Below are positions 7,016-13,212 of a DNA stretch of 14,526 bases, one piece after another (position 1 is the stretch's first letter; every line of letters begins with the position of its first letter). The translations under genes were made by a program, and so were the position numbers. A model generated the notes under the pieces. It saw only the letters and a program-made list of their open reading frames with translations, ran no database searches and was not told where the DNA came from. The stretch is taken from assembly GCA_041485845.1 (NCBI GenBank), contig JBGPKH010000168.1:1-14526 (forward strand), written 5' to 3'. Origin of the DNA: OMOG01 sp041485845 (GTDB taxonomy: Bacteria; Acidobacteriota; Terriglobia; Bryobacterales; Bryobacteraceae).

Positions 7016-8242
7016 CTAGCCGGCAGCCTCTAATCCAGCCGGCTCGATCCGCCGGAGCACAAAGAGGACGCTGAGCAACGCCAGCAGCGGCAAGCAGCCC
7101 GCGGCAACGAACACCGGCGTGTAAGAATAGCGCTCGACGACGATGCCGGTCAGCAGCGTGGCCAGCAGCGTGGCGCCGCTGTCGCCGAACCCCGCGATTC
7201 CGTTAACCCGCCCCGCCAAGGTATGCGGCACGACGTCGCCCACCGTAGCAATGTAGGTCGCCGCAACCCACTGGTTGCCGAACAGCACGACGGAGACGAT
7301 GGCCAGCGCCGCGAAATCGCTTCCGGCAAGCGGCAACGCCATGCTCATCGCGGAGAGGCCGAACGCGCATGCGAAGCCGAGCTTTCTGGCCTTGTCCACC
7401 GACCCAAAGACGCGGACCAACCGGTCCGAGAGAAACCCGCCCATCACGTTTCCCAGGGCTCCAAACAGATAAGGCAGCCAGGCCAGCGCGCCGATCATAG
7501 CGAAGGACATTTTGCGCCCGGAGCGCAGGTATTCAGGGAGCCAGAACCAATAGAAGGTGGTGAGCGGCCCCGAGCAAACGCGGATGAGAAACAGGCCAAC
7601 CACTTTGCGGTTGCGCATCAATTGGCCCAGGCGCACCTGCGGCCCCTGTTTCTGTTCTTGCCGCGGCTGCGCCGGCGTTTTGGGGAACGCCGCAAGCCAC
7701 GGGACCAGCCACAGGAGCCCGGCCAGGCTGGGAATGACAAAGGCCGCCCTCCACCCGTAGTTGGTAGCCAGGAAAACGATGAGCGGCGCCGCGGCCACCG
7801 AACCAAGCTGCGCTCCCGCATTGAAGAACCCGCCCGCCGAAGACCGGAGCTCCGCCGGAAACATGCCGGCAATCGCTTTGATTCCCGCGGTGTAATTGCC
7901 GCATTGGGTCAGTCCCATCAGAAACCGCAGACCGATGAAGGCTCCCAGGCCGGCGGCCAGCGCGTGGCCGGCATTGATCAGCGACCACAGGCACAGGATC
8001 AACGCCAGTCCGATGCGCGTTCCGAGGGAATCCATCAATGAGCCGGCGGGTATTTGCCCCATCAGCATTCCCATCTGGAACGCCGCCGTGATGTAGCCGT
8101 ACTGGCTGGGCGAGAGTGTGAGCGCCGCCCGGATCAGCGGCGCCATCACGGAGAGCGCCTGGCGGTCGATCAGATTGATCGCAATCGATGCCGACAGCAG
8201 TCCGACGATTACCCAGCGTTTTTCGGAAGAGAGTTCGTTCAT
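7016..8242 (-). CDS. MFS transporter, anion:cation symporter (hexuronate transporter)-like
   Basis: This is a 408-residue inner-membrane transporter with about 12 hydrophobic helices in two halves, separated by a charged loop near the middle (PAQPRQEQKQG). The first helix ends in the NLIDRQALS motif typical of ACS-family carriers such as ExuT-like proteins. The MFS signature between helices 2 and 3 is GSLMDSLGTRIG, and RFLMGLTQCGNY resembles the ACS helix 4 motif. The start at 8242 is chosen because its ATG overlaps the stop of the upstream oxidoreductase gene (ATGA, 8239-8242). Longer in-frame starts would cover that gene. Sugar acids are the usual substrates, but the substrate here is unproven. 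Confidence 0.9.
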   Translation of the reverse strand: MNELSSEKRWVIVGLLSASIAINLIDRQALSVMAPLIRAALTLSPSQYGYITAAFQMGMLMGQIPAGSLMDSLGTRIGLALILCLWSLINAGHALAAGLGAFIGLRFLMGLTQCGNYTAGIKAIAGMFPAELRSSAGGFFNAGAQLGSVAAAPLIVFLATNYGWRAAFVIPSLAGLLWLVPWLAAFPKTPAQPRQEQKQGPQVRLGQLMRNRKVVGLFLIRVCSGPLTTFYWFWLPEYLRSGRKMSFAMIGALAWLPYLFGALGNVMGGFLSDRLVRVFGSVDKARKLGFACAFGLSAMSMALPLAGSDFAALAIVSVVLFGNQWVAATYIATVGDVVPHTLAGRVNGIAGFGDSGATLLATLLTGIVVERYSYTPVFVAAGCLPLLALLSVLFVLRRIEPAGLEAAG

Positions 8243-9351
8243 TCCAGGTTGGCCCTTTCTGAACTGGTGCGAACCGCGATCCATTGTCGCGTCGAAGCGG
8301 ACCTCTGCACGGCGTCCAGCACTTGTTGAACCGCCAGTCCGTCGCGGAAGTTCGGGTGAAACTCGATGCCGCGTGCAGCACAATCGAGGAACTCCGCCAG
8401 GGTTGCGATGAAGGTGTGCTCGTAGCCGATGATGTGTCCCGGCCTCCAGAAATTGCCGAAAACCGGGTGCGCCGGATGAGTGACCATGATGTCACGGAGG
8501 CCCTGCTCGGTTGCGGGCTGGGCGGCGTCGAAGAACTCGAGTTGATTCAGCCGTTCCAAATCGAATCGCAGCATCCCGCCCGAGCCGTGAATCTCGAAGC
8601 GGTTGGCGTTGCGGTAACCGATGCCGAAACGGGTGGCTTCGAACGTGCCCACGCTGCCGTTGTCGAAGTGAGCCAGCGCCACCACGGCGTCATCCACCGC
8701 GCGGTTCGGGATGAAAGTCCGCGCCGCCGCAACAGCTTCACGGATGGGGCCGTTGAGGTACATCGCGGTGTCGAGTGAGTGCGTCAGCAGGTCGTCCGCG
8801 ACACCGGAGCCGGCCTGCGCCGGATCCATCCGCCACGTGGCCGCGCGCGAAGTATCCGCGCCCCATTGCTGCAGGTAAGCGGCGCGGTAATGGAAGATCG
8901 TGCCGAGGCGGCCTTCGTCAATAAGCCGGCGGGCATATGCGATCGCCGGAACGCGGCGGTAGTTGTACCAGACCAATGTGGGCGCCTTCTCCGCGGCCCG
9001 GACCATGTTTTCCGCGTCTTGGACATTCATCGCCAGCGGTTTTTCGCAGAGCACCATCTTCCCCGCCTGCGCCGCGGCCATGGCGACGGAAGCGTGCAGG
9101 TAATTGGGGAGCGAGATATCGACGGCGTCGATGTCCGGACGCTCGACCGCGGCGCGCCAGTCGGTGGCGGTCTCTTCCCAACCCCAGCGCTGCGCCATGG
9201 CGGCCAGCGACACCGGCTCGCGGCCGCAAATCAGGGATCGCCGGATGCGGTACGGAAGATCGAAAAAATGTTCGGCCTGGCAATAGGCGTTGGAGTGGGC
9301 CTTGCCCATGAAGCCTTGGCCCAGCAAGGCGACTCGCCATTCCGGTTTCAT
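8239..9351 (-). CDS. Cytosolic Gfo/Idh/MocA family oxidoreductase
   Basis: This is a 370-residue NAD(P)-dependent dehydrogenase without a signal peptide, so it acts in the cytosol. The Rossmann motif is VALLGQGFMGKAHSNAY (7-23), a form common in sugar and sugar-acid dehydrogenases. CEKPLAMN (102-109) holds the catalytic lysine. His191 in DDLLTHSLDT (187-195) takes the place of the usual catalytic-region histidine. It is only distantly similar to the two Tat-exported relatives in this window and lacks their Gly-rich insertion. It lies 36 bp after the upstream exported oxidoreductase and overlaps the MFS gene by 4 bp. Likely role: oxidation or reduction of the sugar brought in by that transporter. 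Confidence 0.9.
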   Translation of the reverse strand: MKPEWRVALLGQGFMGKAHSNAYCQAEHFFDLPYRIRRSLICGREPVSLAAMAQRWGWEETATDWRAAVERPDIDAVDISLPNYLHASVAMAAAQAGKMVLCEKPLAMNVQDAENMVRAAEKAPTLVWYNYRRVPAIAYARRLIDEGRLGTIFHYRAAYLQQWGADTSRAATWRMDPAQAGSGVADDLLTHSLDTAMYLNGPIREAVAAARTFIPNRAVDDAVVALAHFDNGSVGTFEATRFGIGYRNANRFEIHGSGGMLRFDLERLNQLEFFDAAQPATEQGLRDIMVTHPAHPVFGNFWRPGHIIGYEHTFIATLAEFLDCAARGIEFHPNFRDGLAVQQVLDAVQRSASTRQWIAVRTSSERANLE

Positions 9352-9387
9352 CGTGCGGCCCGCGGCATCGTTCCAGGCACCCGCGGC

Positions 9388-10746
9388 CTAGGCGGATTTC
9401 GTAGTCCGGTTGGCGGCATCCCAGCCCAGCGGCTTGCCCAGTTTGAGCGACTCGAGCGCGATCAGACAGGGGAGCGCGGAAGAGTAACCGATCTCCATAT
9501 CGGCCACCGGCTTCTGCCGCGACTTGACGCAATCGAGGAAGTTGCGCGTGTGCGCGTCGAGCGGATAGTCTTCCTCCACGCCGCCGCGCGGGTTGATGTA
9601 CATTCTCGCCTCGATGGGCGGCGCGTTGCCGCCCCGCCCGCCTCGCCCACCCCGGCCGCCGCGGCCGCCGGCAGCGCCCGGCGCAATCGCCGTGCCGCCG
9701 GCGCCCAGGGTCACGCCGCCCGATCCGGCCTGGGGCGCGGGCCCTTGCTTGCGGACGACGTGAGGCACCACGGGACGCACCGCCCACCCCTGACGATTCA
9801 CCTGCAGCGAACCCCGGTTGCCAACGAAGAAGACGCCCCAGTTCTCAATCCCATCGGCCATGTACACTTCGCCGTTGGCGAACGTCATGAGGAAATTATC
9901 GTACTGCCAGGAGATGGAGAACGTGTCCGGCACCTGTTCGGGATCGGCATCGGGAACGGCCAGGAAGGCCCCGTTGGCCATCGTTCTGATGGGGGCCTTG
10001 CCGTCGGCGTTCATAAACCAGAGGCCGACATCGACGTGATGCGCGCCCCAATCGGCCACCAGTCCGCCGCCGTAGTCGTACCACGCGCGAAAACCCAGCC
10101 GGCTGGGCTTGAACGCCTTCTTGGCCGCCGGCCCCTGCCACATGTCCCAATCCAGTCCGGCGGGCACCGGCTGCTCGGCCTCCCGCGGCCGCGCGTAGGA
10201 GCCCGGCTGGACGATTACCACGTGGGTGACGTTGCCCAGCGTGCCGGCGTCGAGAATCTTCTTGGCCTCCATGAAATGATCCCAGCTTCGCTGCTGCGTC
10301 CCGACCTGCACCACCCGCTTGCCCTTCTTGGATGCGTCGAGCATCGCATTGATGCGCGGCACGGTGTTGGACGCCGGCTTCTCCACGTAGACGTCTTTGC
10401 CCGCTGCAATCGCGTCGATGGTGATCTGGCTGTGCCAGTGATCCGGCGTCGCGATCAGCACCGCGTCGATATCTTTGCGGTCCAGGATCTTGCGGTAGTC
10501 GCCGTAGGTTTCGAGCTTCCAGGTGGCCCGCTCCGGCGTCATCCACCCATCGAGTCTCGCCTTGTTCACCTCCGCCGCGGCCAGGAAACGGCAGTCGGCG
10601 TGACGCGCGAGCGAGTCGAACACCCGTCCGCCGCGGTTGCCCGTGCCGATAATCGCCATCTGTATCTTGTCGTTGGCTCCGAACCCGGATCGCGATGCGG
10701 CCAGCGCGGCCGCCGAAGCCTTGAAGAACGTGCGTCTGCTCTGCAT
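9388..10746 (-). CDS. Tat-exported Gfo/Idh/MocA family oxidoreductase, first gene of the cluster
   Basis: This is a 452-residue exported sugar oxidoreductase, paralogous to the one ending the cluster. The twin-arginine signal is at 3-24 (SRRTFFKASAAALAASRSG). The Rossmann motif is AIIGTGNRGG (31-40), EKP is at 122-124 and DWGAHHVDV is at 232-240. A Gly/Arg-rich insertion with repeated GGR triplets (about 342-376) stands where its paralogue also has a low-complexity stretch. The ATG at 10746 is preferred over one at 10779 because the Tat motif follows directly and GGGGGA lies about 6 nt upstream. It is the promoter-proximal gene of the minus-strand cluster. It may oxidise a glycoside in the envelope before cleavage or uptake; the substrate is unknown. 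Confidence 0.92.
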   Translation of the reverse strand: MQSRRTFFKASAAALAASRSGFGANDKIQMAIIGTGNRGGRVFDSLARHADCRFLAAAEVNKARLDGWMTPERATWKLETYGDYRKILDRKDIDAVLIATPDHWHSQITIDAIAAGKDVYVEKPASNTVPRINAMLDASKKGKRVVQVGTQQRSWDHFMEAKKILDAGTLGNVTHVVIVQPGSYARPREAEQPVPAGLDWDMWQGPAAKKAFKPSRLGFRAWYDYGGGLVADWGAHHVDVGLWFMNADGKAPIRTMANGAFLAVPDADPEQVPDTFSISWQYDNFLMTFANGEVYMADGIENWGVFFVGNRGSLQVNRQGWAVRPVVPHVVRKQGPAPQAGSGGVTLGAGGTAIAPGAAGGRGGRGGRGGRGGNAPPIEARMYINPRGGVEEDYPLDAHTRNFLDCVKSRQKPVADMEIGYSSALPCLIALESLKLGKPLGWDAANRTTKSA

Positions 10747-10821
10747 TACATTCCCCCTGCGATCATTTCGCGTTTTCAACGCGCACTACGACGTGGATGC
10801 CATCACAGTCGATGTGCAGCA

Positions 10822-10850
10822 ATTCTACACCTGGCTGGGTGCCCTTGCAA
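10822..10850 (-). promoter_or_regulatory. Sigma-70-type promoter of the minus-strand sugar cluster
   Basis: On the minus strand, TTGCAA (10845-10850) is followed after exactly 17 bp by TAGAAT (10822-10827). This places transcription start near 10815, with a leader of about 70 nt before the oxidoreductase ATG at 10746. Hexamer quality and spacing are good for a housekeeping promoter. Confidence 0.55.
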
Positions 10851-10859
10851 TAGAGGACG

Positions 10860-10865
10860 TATAAT
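10860..10865 (+). promoter_or_regulatory. Possible -10 box of the sqdB gene
   Basis: A consensus TATAAT lies about 105 bp before the chosen sqdB start, in an AT-rich island. The -35 position at 17 bp spacing (10837-10842) is poor, so the promoter would need an activator or use another -10. It is only about 10 bp from the -35 of the divergent minus-strand promoter, so the two could interfere. Confidence 0.4.
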
Positions 10866-10957
10866 ATATCATCTCCACCGGTTGAGACCGAACGGTGGCG
10901 CTTCATGTTCAAAATGATCGTTGTGCCAACGCCGGCGATTGGAAGAAACCACGTGCC

Positions 10958-10972
10958 GGGAGGGAAGAGTTG
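10958..10972 (+). promoter_or_regulatory. Ribosome-binding site that supports a TTG start for sqdB
   Basis: GGGAGGGA (10958-10965) precedes the TTG at 10970-10972 by 4-8 nt. The protein from this TTG begins directly with the Rossmann strand (KITVLGGDGYCGW), as in relatives. The in-frame GTG at 10895 has no ribosome-binding site and adds 25 residues without family similarity. Confidence 0.7.
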
Positions 10973-12172
10973 AAGATTACCGTGTTGGGCGGAGACGGCT
11001 ATTGTGGCTGGGCGACAGCGTTGTATTTGTCGGGTAAAGGACATTCGATTTCAATTGTCGATAACTTCGCGCGCCGTCAATGGGATCATCAACTCGGAGT
11101 GCAGACGCTCACGCCCATCCGTCCGCTGACCGAGCGGCTTCGGGTCTGGCGGGAACTTACCGACAATGCGATTGAGCTTTTCCCGGGCGATGTGACCGAC
11201 TACGAGTTTCTTTCCTCCGTCATCCGGGAAGTTCAGCCGGAAGCAGTCATCCATTTCGCGGAACAGCGGGCGGCGCCGTATTCGATGATCGACCGCAAAC
11301 ATGCCGTTTTCACGCAGGTAAACAATGTCGTCGGAACCCTGAATCTCTTGTTCGCTCTGCGGGAGTTCGACCCCCAGTGCCACCTGGTCAAGCTGGGAAC
11401 CATGGGCGAGTACGGCACGCCTGACATCGATATTGAGGAAGGCTATATCACCATCGAGCACAACGGGCGAAGGGACGTGGTGCCCTATCCGAAACAAGCC
11501 GGTTCCTTCTATCACCTTTCCAAAGTGCATGACAGCCACAACATCATGTTCGCCTGCAGGACCTGGAAGCTCGGCGCGACCGATCTGAACCAGGGCATCG
11601 TGTATGGAACCATGACTGACGAAGTCGCCTTGGACGCGGCATTGATCAATCGTCTCGACTACGACGAAATCTTCGGCACGGTCCTCAACCGGTTCTGCGT
11701 CCAGGCGGCGGCCGGCCATCCGCTCACCGTGTACGGAAAGGGCGGACAAACGCGGGGTTATCTGGACATCCGCGATACGGTGCGGTGCATTGAGCTGGCG
11801 TGTTTGAACCCTGCCGCTGCGGGCGAATTCCGCGTGTTCAATCAGTTCACGGAACAGTTTTCGGTTCTGCAAATCGCTCACATTGTCCAATCCGCGGCAA
11901 AGCACATGGGCCTGAGCGTTGATGTCGATCACCTGCCGGACCCACGTGTGGAGGCTGAGGAACACTACTACCACGCGAAACATTCGAAGCTGATCGACCT
12001 GGGATTGACTCCCCACTTACTTTCCGAGTCGGTAATCGATTCGCTCCTGGGGATAGCCGTGAAATACAGCGATCGAATCGACCCGTCGCTCTTTATGCCG
12101 CAAGTGAACTGGCGTAACCCTCGCAACGAGCGGCATCGGGATGCGGTTCTTTCAGAGATGCGTAAAAGGTGA
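10970..12172 (+). CDS. sqdB: UDP-sulfoquinovose synthase
   Basis: This is a 400-residue NAD-dependent short-chain dehydrogenase/epimerase-type enzyme. It makes UDP-sulfoquinovose from UDP-glucose and sulfite, the first committed step to sulfoquinovosyl diacylglycerol. The sequence is strikingly like plant SQD1. GGDGYCGW is at 7-14, and the catalytic residues are Thr144 in LGTMGEYGTP, Tyr181 and Lys185 in YPKQAGSFYHLSKVHD. Further long shared blocks are LNRFCVQAAAGHPLTVYGKG, QTRGYLDIRDTV, FNQFTEQFSV and RVEAEEHYYHAKHSK. Its length fits the full family. The start is taken at TTG. It is divergent from the sugar cluster, and no glycosyltransferase (sqdX or sqdD) is next to it in the window, so the end product cannot be confirmed here. 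Confidence 0.93.
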   Translation: MKITVLGGDGYCGWATALYLSGKGHSISIVDNFARRQWDHQLGVQTLTPIRPLTERLRVWRELTDNAIELFPGDVTDYEFLSSVIREVQPEAVIHFAEQRAAPYSMIDRKHAVFTQVNNVVGTLNLLFALREFDPQCHLVKLGTMGEYGTPDIDIEEGYITIEHNGRRDVVPYPKQAGSFYHLSKVHDSHNIMFACRTWKLGATDLNQGIVYGTMTDEVALDAALINRLDYDEIFGTVLNRFCVQAAAGHPLTVYGKGGQTRGYLDIRDTVRCIELACLNPAAAGEFRVFNQFTEQFSVLQIAHIVQSAAKHMGLSVDVDHLPDPRVEAEEHYYHAKHSKLIDLGLTPHLLSESVIDSLLGIAVKYSDRIDPSLFMPQVNWRNPRNERHRDAVLSEMRKR

Positions 12173-12314
12173 ACAGTTCATGGAATGAATACGAACGCGG
12201 CGTTTTTGCAAGACTTTCTGGGGCGCCCATATGCGTAGACCGTGATTCGTTAACCTTCTTCCATTCGATTGTTAAGAATTATTAAGGCGCCTGCGGATGC
12301 ACCCGCGCCCGGTG

Positions 12315-12320
12315 TATGAT
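12315..12320 (+). promoter_or_regulatory. Possible -10 box placing the cytochrome transcript start at its ATG
   Basis: TATGAT ends 6 bp before the ATG at 12327, which would give a leaderless mRNA. There is no recognisable ribosome-binding site before this ATG and no clear -35 at 17 bp. The call is weak. Confidence 0.25.
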
Positions 12321-12326
12321 TTTGAG

Positions 12327-12713
12327 ATGCGTCTACTGGTATCGTTCCTGTTTGCGATGGCGCTGTCCGCCCAGACTCCGCAGGATGCGCCCAAAAAGGG
12401 CGGTGGCGGCAGAACGCCCCAGCCGCCGAAAAATTTGAAGATCCTCAAGGTGGAACCGGGCCAGATCCTGGGCGTGATGCGCGGATTCACGGCCGGCCTG
12501 GGCGTGCGCTGCGACCATTGCCACGTCCAGGGCTTCGACTTCGCCAGCGATGAGAATCCGAAGAAGGAAATCGCCCGCCAGATGATCGTCATGGCCCTGG
12601 AAATCAACGGCAAATTTCCGGACGGCAAGGAGCATGTGACCTGCTACACGTGCCACCGTGGCGAGGTCACTCCGAAAATGGCTCCCGCGCCCCCGCCGCC
12701 GGCGCAACAATAG
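12327..12713 (+). CDS. Small exported di-haem c-type cytochrome (reaction-centre cytochrome subunit-like)
   Basis: This 128-residue protein has a signal peptide (1-15, ending ALSAQ). A Gly/Pro/Lys-rich linker follows, then a compact domain with two CxxCH haem-binding motifs: CDHCH (62-66) and CYTCH (106-110). The segment before the first, ILGVMRGFTAGLGVRCDHCH, with a Met that could be an axial haem ligand, and a second Met helix (IARQMIVMALEIN) match the half-repeat of the photosynthetic reaction-centre cytochrome subunit. That family is widespread in non-photosynthetic acidobacteria. The tail is Ala/Pro-rich. It probably carries electrons in the periplasm. The ATG at 12327 is chosen over 12297 because the signal peptide starts there. 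It converges with the SET-domain gene, 10 bp away. Confidence 0.88.
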   Translation: MRLLVSFLFAMALSAQTPQDAPKKGGGGRTPQPPKNLKILKVEPGQILGVMRGFTAGLGVRCDHCHVQGFDFASDENPKKEIARQMIVMALEINGKFPDGKEHVTCYTCHRGEVTPKMAPAPPPPAQQ

Positions 12714-12723
12714 CTTGCGAGCC

Positions 12724-13173
12724 CTATGTCAGGTTGATCGTGCCGCGGCAGTTCCCCGTGCCGCAACGGCAACGCACGCGGCCGGCATCGTCCGCGAACC
12801 GGTAGTCTATGGTGAGTTCTTCTCCGGGCAGGATCACGCGCTTGCTCATATAGAGAATGTGGCCTTTCAAAATATGGGCGTAGAGGTTGGGCTCGCAACT
12901 GTGGTTGATGATCTCGGCGCCGCTGCCTCCCACCGCTCCATCGATGGTCCAATAATTGTCCAGCGTGAAGAGATAAGTTACCCGGCCATCGCCCCGGCGC
13001 TGGGTCTCCCGCCGGCCGATCCGTTCCCCGGTATATTCAATTACCTTGCGGCGCGCGGGGATGCGCTCCCCCGCGTAGACGCCTCTCCGGTGGATTCTGG
13101 ACTCGCGAATCACCAGCCGGAAACAGGCGTGCCGCGGGTCGATTGCCGGGGACTTGATTAACGCGGTGGCCAT
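12724..13173 (-). CDS. SET-domain protein, lysine methyltransferase-like
   Basis: This is a 149-residue cytosolic protein made up almost wholly of a SET domain, the S-adenosylmethionine-dependent protein-lysine methyltransferase fold. Landmarks are GVYAGERI near the N terminus (31-38), NHSCEPN (90-96, the pseudoknot and cofactor-binding motif) and EELTIDYRF (118-126, with the catalytic-region Tyr). A post-SET zinc motif, CRCGTGNCRG (135-144), follows. The layout is that of minimal bacterial SET proteins; the target protein is unknown. The start at 13173 is set by GGAGGAAG (13175-13182) directly upstream, rather than an in-frame ATG at 13197. It lies 39 bp after the right-edge gene on the same strand, so the two may be co-transcribed. 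Confidence 0.9.
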   Translation of the reverse strand: MATALIKSPAIDPRHACFRLVIRESRIHRRGVYAGERIPARRKVIEYTGERIGRRETQRRGDGRVTYLFTLDNYWTIDGAVGGSGAEIINHSCEPNLYAHILKGHILYMSKRVILPGEELTIDYRFADDAGRVRCRCGTGNCRGTINLT

Positions 13174-13174
13174 T

Positions 13175-13182
13175 CTTCCTCC
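13175..13182 (-). promoter_or_regulatory. Strong Shine-Dalgarno of the SET-domain gene
   Basis: GGAGGAAG on the minus strand lies 1-8 nt before the ATG at 13173, with the GGAGG core at near-ideal spacing. It lies inside the coding frame that would start at 13197, which argues against that longer start. Confidence 0.65.
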
Positions 13183-13212
13183 GACGCTTTCTGGCATTGT
13201 AGCCGAGCCGCG

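Noticed and set aside
8779..10917. A 712-residue open frame on the plus strand opposite the oxidoreductase genes
   Set aside because: It is antisense to two clearly conserved Gfo/Idh/MocA genes, is rich in Arg/His/Gly/Val with no recognisable domain, and is explained by high GC content removing stop codons.
10895..10969. A GTG start at 10895 for sqdB
   Set aside because: There is no ribosome-binding site. The extra 25 residues have no family similarity, and the TTG at 10970 has a good GGGAGGGA and begins the fold correctly.
12283..12315. The GC-rich hairpin-like stretch before the cytochrome gene as a terminator for sqdB
   Set aside because: The stem is imperfect and has no following T-run. 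It is over 100 bp from the sqdB stop.
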